From positions 1-64,000 of the forward strand of contig JAJRPF010000003.1 in NCBI GenBank assembly GCA_024280885.1: 64,000 bases of DNA, given 5' to 3'. This DNA comes from Planctomycetota bacterium (GTDB lineage: Bacteria; Planctomycetota; JAJSAM01; JAJVHW01). The first letter of the stretch is position 1. The number at the start of each line of letters is the position of its first letter. This document shows, piece after piece, positions 32,255-41,504 of the stretch. Made by a program: the position numbers and the translations under genes. The notes beneath the pieces were generated by a model that worked only from the letters and a program-made list of their open reading frames with translations, was not told the DNA's origin and ran no database searches.

Positions 32255-32495
32255 GTCGCCTGCGGCTCGGCGGGTGCGCGGCATGCGGCGTAAACGCTAC
32301 GCATCGAGCCAGACTCCGCGTGTAGCGCCGGAACTGCCCCCGGTGTCAGGGTCGTTGTCCGTTCCGCTCCACGAGCTCCGGCGTTCCGGGCGGCGGCTCG
32401 GATCCAATCCCCGATCCTCGGCCGAGCACGAACGACGACGCTCTTTGAACTCTGCTGCACCCCTCCCGCCGGGTCGTGGCATTCTGCTGAGTGAA

Positions 32496-34655
32496 GTGAC
32501 TGCCAGCGACGTCCCCATCCACATCGACGAACTATTGGCCCACCGTCAGTGGGTCGCAGGCCTCGCCGTCGCACTGACCCGTGACCAATTCGAGGCCGAC
32601 GATATCGTGCAGCAGACCTGGTTGGCAGCCCTGCGCCATCCGCCTCGCGGAGGCGGCTCAGCACGCGGCTGGCTCGGAACCGTCGTCCGCAACGCAGTCC
32701 GCGAACGCGGACGTGCAGGAAAGCGACGCACGCGGCGCGAAGCGGCGGTCGCCCGGCCTGACGCAATCACGTCGAACGATCCCGCAGAACTGACCGCACG
32801 CGCCGAACTGCACGCCACCGTGTCGGCGGCGGTGGTCGCACTGGTAGAGCCCTACCGGCGCGCGATCCTGCTGCGGCATTTCGAGGGACTGCCGGTGGCC
32901 GAAGTGGCGCGTCGCATGGACGCTCCACTCGAGACGACACGCGCCCGGCTACGACGCGGTCGCGCGCAGCTCCGCGAGCGATTGGCGTGCAAACTCCGCG
33001 GTGAGCAGTCATTGGCTCTTCTGCTGCTACCCCTGACGAGAGACCATGCGGCTGCGGCGGCGATCCCCACGACGTCCGCTGTCGCCATCGGAGGTGCATT
33101 GATGACGACGAAGACGATGGCGGCGACAGTCGCGGCGGCGCTGTTCCTGCTCGCCCTCTGGTGGGGCAGCGATTCCGATGGGACGTCGCTACGAGGAACG
33201 AATGCGGGCGTCGCAGAGTCGGATGTCGCAACGGCCACGCCGTTGGTCGGCGTTGCGCCAACGAAGCGCGTTGAGAGACGGCATCATGTTGTGCTGGATC
33301 CGCCCCCTGAACCGGAGTCGGTCGCCGAGAGTCCCCCGGACACTCCGCCGGAGATCGTGCGCTACGTCGTCCGCGACGTGTTCGACTCGACGCCGGTCTC
33401 CGGACTCTCGTTCGCGCTCTCGGCTGAACTCGACGCGCGGACGCGTGAGGCGGCAGGGATCACGGAGCAGACAGCCGAGGGAGCGTGGGTGCTGACCCCA
33501 ACGCCGGATGGGAGTCTTCGTATTCCGGCGAGTTCCATCGACGGCGATCTGCACGCGATCGACACGGCGTGGCGTGTTGCGGAATGCGAACCGCTGGCGT
33601 CAGATGAGGAATCGACCCTCTGGGTCTACCGGATGGTTCAGGTCAGCGTGACCGTGCGGGCCGGGACGACGACCACGTCTCCTCTGCGGCTGGAGCGCGT
33701 GGCGATCACCGCAACAGCACACGGTGCGAACTCGGTGTTCGCGCAGGAAGCCGGCGACGACGCACCCTTGAGCGAGATTTGGCTTCGTCGCCACGGGCTC
33801 TTCGACTTCGGGGTGAAGGGCCATGCGGATGCAGATGGTCGGTTATCGTTCGAGATCCCACGTGTCTCGACGATCACCGTGCGCGCACGCGTCGATCCCC
33901 TGGGCATGGAGACAGCCAGCGGCTGGCGCGATGCCGCGCAGACGATATCGGATGAGGCGACGGCCGCGGGAAGTGCGCATCTGGAACTGACTCTTGAGCG
34001 CGGCTATGAGATCAGCGGTCGATTGGTGGACGACGAGGGACATCCCGTCGAGGGTGTTCGCGTATCGCTTCACGTCGTCCATTACATCGACATGGACGAG
34101 ATCAGTCCTGCGAAGCTCGCGCTGGTTGGCCACAACTACACATTGAACTGGGACCCCTCCATGCCGAAGGCAATCGTAGACTACAAGGTCTATGGGCGGA
34201 CGGATGCGGACGGGCGTTTCTCGCTCATCTCGCATACCGATGGCGAGCTGACAATCAGCTTTGTTCCGACGTCCGATCAACACATCGAGAACGTCGCAAT
34301 CGGACGCCTCTCCGGCTTTGATCGTGACGAGGACTTCACGCTGCGTTCGTCACGCGGAGAACCCGCCGTGAAACTCGTCGGCGCGCATGGCGCGTCGTTC
34401 GCCGGGCAGAGGGTCACTCTCACCGACACGTCCTACGGCGACATCCAGCCCAGTTTCTCGCACCGACTGGGCAGCGATGCAAAGCTGCCGTCGCGGTACT
34501 TGGTCAAGGGACACACGTATTGGTTCTTGGTCCACAGCAAGAGGGGGGCGCTTCCGCTAACCGACGCGGTGGTCACGTGGAATGGGGAGACCGAACTTGA
34601 GATCAAACCGCTGCGCATGGGCGGCAACAGAGCGTCGGAGTCCGCCGACAAGTAA
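32496..34655 (+). CDS. ECF sigma factor fused to a membrane helix and a large extracytoplasmic region
   Basis: 719 aa. Residues about 10-75 are sigma region 2 (RDQFEADDIVQQTWLAALRH) and 105-160 region 4 (EPYRRAILLRHFEGLPVAEVARRMDAPLETTRARLRRGRAQL). Instead of ending there, the chain has a transmembrane helix at about 205-223 (KTMAATVAAALFLLALWW), a Pro-rich spacer, and about 480 residues of beta-rich, carboxypeptidase-regulatory-like repeats (ISGRLVDDEGHPVEGVRVSL; DADGRFSLIS). The sigma domain is thus tethered to the membrane with an outer sensor-like part. Start at GTG 32496 is uncertain: no good ribosome site, and an ATG at 32283 in frame would add a non-family N-terminus. Confidence 0.82.
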   Translation: MTASDVPIHIDELLAHRQWVAGLAVALTRDQFEADDIVQQTWLAALRHPPRGGGSARGWLGTVVRNAVRERGRAGKRRTRREAAVARPDAITSNDPAELTARAELHATVSAAVVALVEPYRRAILLRHFEGLPVAEVARRMDAPLETTRARLRRGRAQLRERLACKLRGEQSLALLLLPLTRDHAAAAAIPTTSAVAIGGALMTTKTMAATVAAALFLLALWWGSDSDGTSLRGTNAGVAESDVATATPLVGVAPTKRVERRHHVVLDPPPEPESVAESPPDTPPEIVRYVVRDVFDSTPVSGLSFALSAELDARTREAAGITEQTAEGAWVLTPTPDGSLRIPASSIDGDLHAIDTAWRVAECEPLASDEESTLWVYRMVQVSVTVRAGTTTTSPLRLERVAITATAHGANSVFAQEAGDDAPLSEIWLRRHGLFDFGVKGHADADGRLSFEIPRVSTITVRARVDPLGMETASGWRDAAQTISDEATAAGSAHLELTLERGYEISGRLVDDEGHPVEGVRVSLHVVHYIDMDEISPAKLALVGHNYTLNWDPSMPKAIVDYKVYGRTDADGRFSLISHTDGELTISFVPTSDQHIENVAIGRLSGFDRDEDFTLRSSRGEPAVKLVGAHGASFAGQRVTLTDTSYGDIQPSFSHRLGSDAKLPSRYLVKGHTYWFLVHSKRGALPLTDAVVTWNGETELEIKPLRMGGNRASESADK

Positions 34656-34680
34656 GTGTCCACGCAGGATCACCTTCCTG

Positions 34681-34713
34681 GATCACGCCGCATGCGTCGC
34701 GAGCGTGTAGCTC
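34681..34713 (+). repeat. Dispersed 33-bp repeat D, copy 1
   Basis: ATCACGCCGCATGCGTCGCG and following bases match 36218-36250 at 30 of 33 positions. Both copies are intergenic. Confidence 0.7.
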
Positions 34714-34804
34714 CAGCGAGGCAACGGTTCGTACACGGTCACGGGCAGCGCGCGCATCTGCGCGTCGGTGATGGCGGCATACCGGGCACAGCATGTCGCG
34801 GATG

Positions 34805-35983
34805 TCACCGTTCGGCTCTCGCGCGCAGAGCGCGTGCTGTTCGTTCGGCCAGCTTCCGCACGTCCGCGTTGCGCCCCGGATCCGATGCGATCTCCTCCAG
34901 CGCCTGCGCCTGGGCGACGCCGCCGATGAACCGGAGCAGGTCGGTGCCGGAAATCCAGGCCTGCCCCATCTTGCGGTCTTTCAAGAGCGCAACGACATCG
35001 TCGCTCACGCGGGTTCGTTGCTCCCGATCGAGCCCACTCCGCAGTCCGTGGAGCGCCACTTCGACGAGTTCACCCGAGCCATCTGCGGCGACTCGCGTCA
35101 GTGCCTCAGCGACGGCGTCGGACTTGCGTCGAGCCGACGCGAGTCCGAAGCGCACGGCGAAGTCGCGCGCTTCGGGATCGTCCAGCATCTCGATCACGCG
35201 TCGCTCCACCGCCGCGGGGAGCGCATGCCCGGTGACTCCCCGGAGCGCCTCGCGGCGCATGGCGGGCGCTGGATCGGCGAGAAGTTGAAGCACTGCGGAC
35301 TCCGCAGCCGCTGAGAGTTCATCACCCGACATCTCGAATATCAGCCGGGTCATGGAGCCACGCATCTCGTCGCGCGCAGAGTCGACGCGTGAGATCAGTT
35401 CGTCGAGATCTCCCGGACGCGGCTCGATGGCAGCGAGCGCGAACCAAGCGCTCCGTTGTCCCGCGGCGTCGGGATGATCGATCTGCGCCACGAGCAGTTG
35501 GCGCAACCCGGCCAGCGGCACGTCCAGGGTCGCAACTCGCGGCATGGCCAACAGTGCTGCCAAGCTCTCGGTGGGATCGTCCGAAGTGAGAGCCTCACGA
35601 AGTTCCACCAGAGTCCGTTCGCGCAACGCCGGGTCGTCGGGTTGCAGGATACCGTTGCGCAGTTCCTGCGCCCTTGTGGCGGCCACGGAGCGGTCAATCG
35701 GTTGGACTGTGCCCTGGCTCGATGCGAGAGTCGATTCGGTGGGTCGCGATGGCTCATCGGCGGCGGCGAGTAGCTCCTCGAGTTCCGCGACGCGTCGCTC
35801 TGCTGCGATCAGCCGTCCCCGCAGACCCGCTGCCTCCCGCTCCGATCGCACCGATTCGAGGGGATGCACTGTGGTCTCACGGCCGACGCCTTTCGACAGG
35901 TCGTGGCGCGAAGCGACGAACCACGCTGCGTTGGACAGCACGAGGAGGGCGACCACGATGAGCGCCGGGCCCCTCATGCGCAC
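34805..35983 (-). CDS. Membrane-anchored HEAT-repeat protein
   Basis: 392 aa. An N-terminal helix (GPALIVVALLVLSNAAWFVA) acts as anchor or uncleaved signal; a coiled-coil stretch SVRSEREAAGLRGRLIAAERRVAELEELLAAADE, near 45-75, follows. Residues about 120-385 form HEAT-like alpha repeats (TLVELREALTSDDPTESLAALL, PAMRREALRGVTGHALPAAVERRVIEML). Such solenoids bind other proteins; the role here is unknown. GTG at 35983 sits four bases after AAGGACGGT; an ATG at 35977 is the alternative. Confidence 0.65.
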   Translation of the reverse strand: MRMRGPALIVVALLVLSNAAWFVASRHDLSKGVGRETTVHPLESVRSEREAAGLRGRLIAAERRVAELEELLAAADEPSRPTESTLASSQGTVQPIDRSVAATRAQELRNGILQPDDPALRERTLVELREALTSDDPTESLAALLAMPRVATLDVPLAGLRQLLVAQIDHPDAAGQRSAWFALAAIEPRPGDLDELISRVDSARDEMRGSMTRLIFEMSGDELSAAAESAVLQLLADPAPAMRREALRGVTGHALPAAVERRVIEMLDDPEARDFAVRFGLASARRKSDAVAEALTRVAADGSGELVEVALHGLRSGLDREQRTRVSDDVVALLKDRKMGQAWISGTDLLRFIGGVAQAQALEEIASDPGRNADVRKLAERTARALRARAER

Positions 35984-36665
35984 ACCGTCCTTCTCTGCAA
36001 GCGCCGAGCGACGCAGCGTGTCGATTGTGGCGTCGTGGTCATGAGCCCTCCATCGACTGGCTCTGCATTCGCAGGCCAGTCTTCATCCAACTGTCTGAGA
36101 GCATAGGGACCGTTATCGTCGCCGCACAAGACGGGCATCGCTGAACGTCACGAATGGAGATGGGTTGGGTGACGACAGTCACGCGAAGTAACGGTTCGCG
36201 CAGGCGGAGCTCCCGGTATCACGCCGCACGCGTCGCGAGCGCGTAGTTCCTACCGCCGACGTACTGGAAGGCACCGAGACCAGTGAAGAGTCTCACCCGG
36301 TGTCGTCAGTCCAGGCGGCCTGGAGTTCGGCGGCACCCGCACATGACGTTCGGCCGTAGCGCGGGTTGACAGCGCGACTTGGTCGCTCGGAGTCCGGTGC
36401 CTTCCGGCGTGTCCGTGCGCTCGCATCTGATCACCGACGTTGCGGTCGATGCGCTCGTGGACGCCGTGGACGCGGACAGTCCCGCCGTGGGCGCATCGGA
36501 GGCGGTCATCAGCCGAGCGTCCGCGCGCCCCACGATCGCGGCGGCCTGCGGCGGCGCGGTGTGACGATCTTCACCTGTCTCGGTACCTCAGGGATACCCA
36601 CGCCCCGAGTCTTCGGCATTACTCTATAGACGCGCCGTCGAGCAAGCGAAGCGGACCTCGTCGGG
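35984..36665. other. Gene-free segment with dispersed repeats
   Basis: About 680 bp without a supportable gene. It contains repeat D copy 2 (36218-36250) and repeat C copy 1 (36271-36360). Open frames are Ala/Ser/Thr-rich with no family features. Confidence 0.55.
36271..36360 (+). repeat. Dispersed 90-bp repeat C, copy 1
   Basis: Starts GCACCGAGACCAGTGAAGA and ends TTCGGCCGTAGC; copy 2 is at 37189-37278. A fragment (GCACCGAGACCGGCGAAGAT) recurs at 43331-43350. The copies flank the small membrane-protein gene at 36666. Confidence 0.75.
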
Positions 36666-36980
36666 GTGGCGAACCCGCAGAATGACATCCTGCACGCTCC
36701 GACGTGCGATCGTCTGGCGATGAAGCGCGAGTGTGGAGCACCGAAGAGGTCGAGATACCGCCGCAGGATCGCTCTCTTCGTCGCGGCGGTTGTCACCCTC
36801 GCACCCTGGGTTGTCGGGGCGCTGGCGGTCTTCGGCCCGGCGCTCTTCCCGTTCACTTGGCCATCCGACTGGCTGCAATCCGCGAAGAACGAAGCGTGGG
36901 AGCATCGCGTACTGCTCTACGCGATGCTCCCCGTCACGAGTCTTGGCCTGCTCGTGTTCTGCGCGCTCCTGGACGAATAG
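36666..36980 (+). CDS. 104-aa membrane protein with two predicted helices
   Basis: A basic N-terminus (KRSRYRRR) precedes IALFVAAVVTLAPWVVGALAVFG; a second helix VLLYAMLPVTSLGLLVFCAL ends four residues before the stop. Family not recognised. Start uncertain: GTG 36666 or ATG 36720 (MKRECGAPKRS); neither has a strong ribosome site. The gene is bracketed by two copies of repeat C, so it may have moved or been duplicated with them. Confidence 0.5.
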   Translation: MANPQNDILHAPTCDRLAMKRECGAPKRSRYRRRIALFVAAVVTLAPWVVGALAVFGPALFPFTWPSDWLQSAKNEAWEHRVLLYAMLPVTSLGLLVFCALLDE

Positions 36981-37188
36981 CGATCGCCAGCCGCGTCCCC
37001 GCCCGGCTTGCCGCCGGTGCGCCGACGGCGCTCGGGTGCGGGGCGACCCTCCTAACAGTAGTCCCCGCCAGACAGCTGTCCCTGCAGACATCGCTGGAGT
37101 GCCGTGCGGTGATGCTGCTCACGGAGCGTGCTGCGAAGACGGCTGCGCGTTCGGTCTGATGCAGACGACTCGGTCTTCAGAAGTGCCG

Positions 37189-37278
37189 GTACCGAGACCG
37201 GTGAAGATCACCACACAGTGTCGTCAATCCAGCCGGCCCGGAACTCGGCGGCACCCGAACGTGAACTTTGGCCGTAGC
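37189..37278 (+). repeat. Dispersed 90-bp repeat C, copy 2
   Basis: About 80 percent like 36271-36360 by eye, with small indels, in the same orientation. After it, CCCCCGGTGTCAGG recurs near 32338-32350, upstream of the sigma factor gene. Confidence 0.7.
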
Positions 37279-37332
37279 CCCCCGGTGTCAGGATAGTTGT
37301 CGCGTCGTCTGCAAGCGCGCGGGAGAGAAGTG

Positions 37333-38274
37333 TCAGCGAGCGATCATCGTGAGGCCGCCCAGCATGTCGCGCCGCAAGAACTGCGAGCGCTCGCGAGAGG
37401 GGTCTGTCGCGGCCAACTCGTGGTGCCAACGGACGCACTCGTAGATCACACGCAGCGAGAGAACGCGCTGGAACGACGCGCGGAGCCGCTCGGCACGAGC
37501 CACGCCGTCGAGAGCGGTGAGATACGCGTCGATGACGGCGGTCTTTCGCTCGGAATCGGTCCAACACGAGTCGAGCAGCCGGTCGAACCCGAAGAACGGG
37601 TGCCCTACCACGGTGTCGCTCCAGTCGATGAAGACCGGTTCGTCGCCTGAGGCGATGATGTTCACGGGAACGAAGTCCTGGTGAACGAGCGTTGCCGGGA
37701 TACCGTCCGCAGCGAGATCGGCGCACGCTACCGCGATCTGCTCACGTCGCGCTTGCAGTCGTGTGCGTACCCCTGCTTCGAGATCGGGCGCGGCGCTCTC
37801 AAGCATCGCGTCGACCTCGACCTGGAACGCTGGCCCGCGGAAGTCCCGGCAACCGATCGCTACCCACTCGTCGGCGGTCAGTCCGGTATCGATCTGGACA
37901 CGCGCAAAGCGATCGACGACGCGGCACCACACTGCGGTCGAAGCGTCGTCGAGGCCAGCCTGGCCGGCGTCCCGTGTCAGACTCCAACCGTGCTCCGCGT
38001 GCACTGCGACCAGCGGCGCGATGTGTTCGGGCCACCGCTCCGAGAGACGTCGGGCGACGACGCCTTCGGGTGGCGGCAGGATCTTGTCGGACTTGAAGAA
38101 GAGGACGCCACGCGTGGTCGTCATGCGAACGACCAACGATCGCGGCGTCGAGGCGACCGTTTCCATCGTCCGCACCGCTCCCGGCGCGTGGGCGTGGACC
38201 CACGTTCGCATCGCGTCGGTCATGTCAGGCAGCGGGTACGACGGGTCGCTCATCGGCCGGGCGCGGCTGGCCAC
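37333..38274 (-). CDS. Aminoglycoside-phosphotransferase/choline-kinase-family protein
   Basis: 313 aa with a protein-kinase-like fold. Catalytic loop HQDFVPVN near residue 207 and the metal-binding FIDWSDTVVGHPFFGFDRLL after it are intact; the N-terminal lobe has LVVRMTTTRGVLFFKSDKIL with the likely ATP-binding Lys. These enzymes phosphorylate small molecules such as choline, sugars, homoserine or antibiotics; the substrate cannot be read from sequence. GTG 38274 follows GGGG at suitable spacing; ATG 38253 (MSDPSYPLP) is the alternative. It lies immediately downstream of the glutamate symporter gene on the same strand, so they form an operon. Confidence 0.82.
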   Translation of the reverse strand: MASRARPMSDPSYPLPDMTDAMRTWVHAHAPGAVRTMETVASTPRSLVVRMTTTRGVLFFKSDKILPPPEGVVARRLSERWPEHIAPLVAVHAEHGWSLTRDAGQAGLDDASTAVWCRVVDRFARVQIDTGLTADEWVAIGCRDFRGPAFQVEVDAMLESAAPDLEAGVRTRLQARREQIAVACADLAADGIPATLVHQDFVPVNIIASGDEPVFIDWSDTVVGHPFFGFDRLLDSCWTDSERKTAVIDAYLTALDGVARAERLRASFQRVLSLRVIYECVRWHHELAATDPSRERSQFLRRDMLGGLTMIAR

Positions 38275-38275
38275 G

Positions 38276-39484
38276 CTACCCCGGCGGCGCCATCATCGGG
38301 AGCGCGATGAAGAGCTTGATGATGAGCGCGTTAAGGATGTCGATGAAAAAGGCCCCTACCAGGGGGATCACGAGGAACGCCTTCGGCGACGGGCCGAACT
38401 TCGCCGTGACCGCGTGCATGTTCGCGATGGCAACGGGGGTGGCGCCGAGGCCCAGCCCGGCGAAGCCTCCGGCGATCACCGCCGCGTCGTAGTCGCGGCC
38501 GAGAACTCGGAACACCACGAACACCGTGAACACGGTGATGAGCAACGCCTGGCAGGCCAGCACGATCAGGACCGGGCTCGCGGCCGCCCCGAGTGACGAG
38601 AGGTCCATACTCATCAGGCTCATCGCCAGAAAGAGCTGCAGCGCGATGTCACCGGTCGTCGACACGGTCTCCTCCCGCAGTGGCGCACCGCGTAGATCGC
38701 GCGAATTCGTGATGACGATCCCAACGAGCATCGACGTGAGAAAGCCGGGGAGCAGCACGCCCGTCTCGAAGAGCCAGCGGTTGACGCTGTCACCGATGCC
38801 GACGCAGAGCGCCAGCGACAGGATCGTCCCCAGCAGTTCGCGCGTCGTGATCTTCCCTGCGTGAGTCACCGTGTCCGGCGCGGACGTCGTAACGCCGGAC
38901 GGCTCCTCTGACGGCTGCAGGTCGTTGCGTCGTACGAGCCATCCGGCGATCGGGCCGCCGACGAGTCCTCCGACGATGAGCCCGAACGTCGCGAATGCGA
39001 TGCCGATCGCCGAGCCGTTGACAAGACCCGCGCGCTCGGCCTCCGAGCCCCAGGCGATCGCCGTTCCATGACCGCCTGCGAACGAGATGCTGCCACCGAG
39101 TAGCCCGTAGCCGGGGTGCGCGCCCATCGCCGTGGCGAGTCCGACACCGATCAGATTCTGCAGTACGAGGAATACGGCGGAGACGACGACGAGGATACCG
39201 AGCGACTTTCCTCCGGCACCCAGCGTCTTGAGCTTCGCGCCGAGCCCGATCGTGCTGAAGAAGATGAGCAGGAGGAGATCCCGCATCCGCATGTCGAACG
39301 CGATCGGGCGCCTGGAGACGTGCGAGTACACCGCAGCCCCGATGCTGAAGAGCAGTCCGCCCGTGACGGCGATCGGGATGTTGTTCGCGTCGAGAAAGCG
39401 GACGCGTTTCGTCAGCAAATCGCCGACCCAGAGCACAAGGATGCTCAGGACGAGGAAGTCCACGACGGTCAGCTCGAGCGGCAT
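38276..39484 (-). CDS. gltS: Sodium/glutamate symporter, GltS type
   Basis: 402 aa, about the usual length, with ten or so hydrophobic helices. Imports glutamate with sodium across the inner membrane. The two family hairpin motifs are present in inverted halves: LLGGSISFAGGHGTAIAWG near 130-148 and GGFAGLGLGATPVAIANM near 340-358. Other parts, DLLLLIFFSTIGLGA and LQLFLAMSLMSMDLSSL, also match. ATG at 39484 after AAGGAGAGT. The phosphotransferase gene overlaps or directly follows its stop. Confidence 0.93.
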   Translation of the reverse strand: MPLELTVVDFLVLSILVLWVGDLLTKRVRFLDANNIPIAVTGGLLFSIGAAVYSHVSRRPIAFDMRMRDLLLLIFFSTIGLGAKLKTLGAGGKSLGILVVVSAVFLVLQNLIGVGLATAMGAHPGYGLLGGSISFAGGHGTAIAWGSEAERAGLVNGSAIGIAFATFGLIVGGLVGGPIAGWLVRRNDLQPSEEPSGVTTSAPDTVTHAGKITTRELLGTILSLALCVGIGDSVNRWLFETGVLLPGFLTSMLVGIVITNSRDLRGAPLREETVSTTGDIALQLFLAMSLMSMDLSSLGAAASPVLIVLACQALLITVFTVFVVFRVLGRDYDAAVIAGGFAGLGLGATPVAIANMHAVTAKFGPSPKAFLVIPLVGAFFIDILNALIIKLFIALPMMAPPG

Positions 39485-39733
39485 GCACTCTCCTTATCGC
39501 GCGCTCCGACGCGGGCGGCACACGGTCTACAGGCTGCTACCAGCCAGTCGGAGTAATCCGTCGAGCGCCGGTATGGACCAGGCTCGTCAGCCTGCCTCCT
39601 CACCGCGCTCTCGTGTCACAGCTGCACGCGATCCCTTGAGGTGATTCGAGTGCTCGCCGATCGCAGGATTGTCGATGCCATCCTGCGATACACGAATGCG
39701 ATCGATCGACCGATGCGCGCGCAGGCGCGCGAT

Positions 39734-40960
39734 CTAGCCTGCGACGGGCCAGGCGGCGTGCACGCGCGCCGCGCAGCGTGGGCACGCGGTGTGGGTCAGG
39801 TCGAGGCTGCCCTCGCGCGGGATGTAATGACCGATGGGCAGCCAGCGTCCGTCGGACGGACGCACACTCTCGCACCAGGCGCAAATCGCGACCATGCCTG
39901 CGGGCGCCGAACGAGCAAGAAGCGCCTGCACGTAGTCGTCGCCACGCGACGTGAGGAGGTTGGCCACGCGCCGCAGGAGCTGGCGCTGCTCAACGAGGAA
40001 CCGCTGGCGGAAATGCGCGAGTACCGCAGCACTCTCGTCGTCGTCGAGACCGAGTTCCGGCAGCGCGCGTGTGCATTCGTCGACCTGGCGCAGACGGATC
40101 AGAACGGCCGCCGCCACAAGGTCGTACACGCGTGTCGCGAGTTCGAGTTCCCCGAGCTGTTCGAGGCTGCCAGCGAGGAGAGAGCCTTCGTGGATCCGGC
40201 CAGATGCCAGTCCACTCTGCTCGCGCACTGACTCGAGGATCGTGACGGCCTCGTGCGCGGCGGCGCGCGCCTCGTTCGTCTGCCCGAGCTTCGCGAAGAT
40301 CCCGACGGAAAGGGACAGTTCCTTCAGGCGATGGAACATCGGCGTCGTGTCACCATCGCCCAACTCCGCGAGGTGTCGGCGCGCTCGGGCATGGTCGCCT
40401 TCGTGAAAGGCGAGCTGCGCCTGTCCCATCAGCAGGGACCAGCGGAACACGTCTTCCACGTCCGCGTCTTCTACGAGCCGCCGGTACGCGGACTGATGAG
40501 TGCGCGCTCGTTCGAAGTCCCCGCAGCCGCGCGCATGCGTGCCCGCCGCTGCGTGATACATGAGTTCTGTTTGGAGGCGCGACGTCGGCGCCCGGTCCAG
40601 CACAGCTCGCAGGTCGGCGAGCGCCGCGCCGAGCGCCTCGAAGAGTTCGAGTTGGCTGAGCGCTCCACATATCGCGCCGAGGGCGAAGGACAGCTCGACA
40701 TCAGCTTCCTGCCCAATCTCCCGGGCACGGCGGGCGATGCCCTGCGCCAGCACGTGCGCCTCGAGGTAGCGCCCGCTCCGCCCGAAGAGCGTGATCAGCG
40801 ACTGCATCGCGAGGACGTGGTTTCCGGCGTGGCGGCCGCGCGTCTCGTCCAGCAGCATGCGGAAGTGTCCCTCCGCCGCCTGGAAGTCGCCGGACTCCGC
40901 CATGCGACGCCCCTCCAGGACGCGTTCCCGGAAGTCGTCCGTCGGCGCTTGCGCGCTCAT
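39734..40960 (-). CDS. TPR protein with C-terminal CxxC...CxxC module
   Basis: 408 aa. Residues 10-340 are tetratricopeptide-like helices (LEGRRMAESGDFQAAEGHFR, LMGQAQLAFHEGDHARARRH). The C-terminal 45 residues, ICAWCESVRPSDGRWLPIGH through THTACPRC, are a small zinc-binding-type module often found at the ends of PAS and response-regulator proteins (pattern CxxCxxxR...G.W....Y......H..CP.C). Together this suggests a cytoplasmic adaptor in a signalling pathway. ATG at 40960 is seven bases after GAGGAGGG. No partner kinase is visible nearby. Confidence 0.75.
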   Translation of the reverse strand: MSAQAPTDDFRERVLEGRRMAESGDFQAAEGHFRMLLDETRGRHAGNHVLAMQSLITLFGRSGRYLEAHVLAQGIARRAREIGQEADVELSFALGAICGALSQLELFEALGAALADLRAVLDRAPTSRLQTELMYHAAAGTHARGCGDFERARTHQSAYRRLVEDADVEDVFRWSLLMGQAQLAFHEGDHARARRHLAELGDGDTTPMFHRLKELSLSVGIFAKLGQTNEARAAAHEAVTILESVREQSGLASGRIHEGSLLAGSLEQLGELELATRVYDLVAAAVLIRLRQVDECTRALPELGLDDDESAAVLAHFRQRFLVEQRQLLRRVANLLTSRGDDYVQALLARSAPAGMVAICAWCESVRPSDGRWLPIGHYIPREGSLDLTHTACPRCAARVHAAWPVAG

Positions 40961-41504
40961 GCGAATCCCTCCTCGGGGTGGAGCGCACCGAAGCCGGTGA
41001 GCTCGTCCATCGTTCACGTCCAAGTCGGCGTCAGCAGCAGCTGCGGCTTCCCTTGCCACGGTTCTGCCAGGCCATGTCCACATCGGCGTTTCAGCGGCTT
41101 CACATTCACCCGCGACATGCGGAGCCGGATCCAGGGCGTCGGTCTGCGCGCGTCGAGCGAAACCGGGCGTACCGTGATGCGGACGGCTTGCCGACTGCGC
41201 GGTCGAGTGTCGCTTCGGGCCGCGCGCAGGGGCGGCCCAGCGGCGGGCTTCGCAACCGACGAGAGCGTTCGGTCGGGCGCGTTCGTTGTCGCCAGCCGCG
41301 GCTGCGGCGCCACTGGTCGAGCAGAAGAGCGTGGCCGTCGAGATTGGTCGGGATAGCGCAGTCGTTGCCCGATCGCGTCCGCTACCATTTGCGGGCGTGG
41401 GCCACCTCGATAACCGCTGACTGAGATTGACGAATGAGAGCGAGAGGAGCCGTTGGCGCGCCGCGGGTTAGAACTCCCGAGAACGAGAGGAGGTAGGTGC
41501 TTGC
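40961..41504. other. Intergenic segment, nothing recognised
   Basis: About 540 bp between two divergent genes. It must hold both promoters and the leader GAGAGGAGGTAGGTGCTTGC of the WD40 gene. No repeats or conserved frames seen. Confidence 0.5.
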
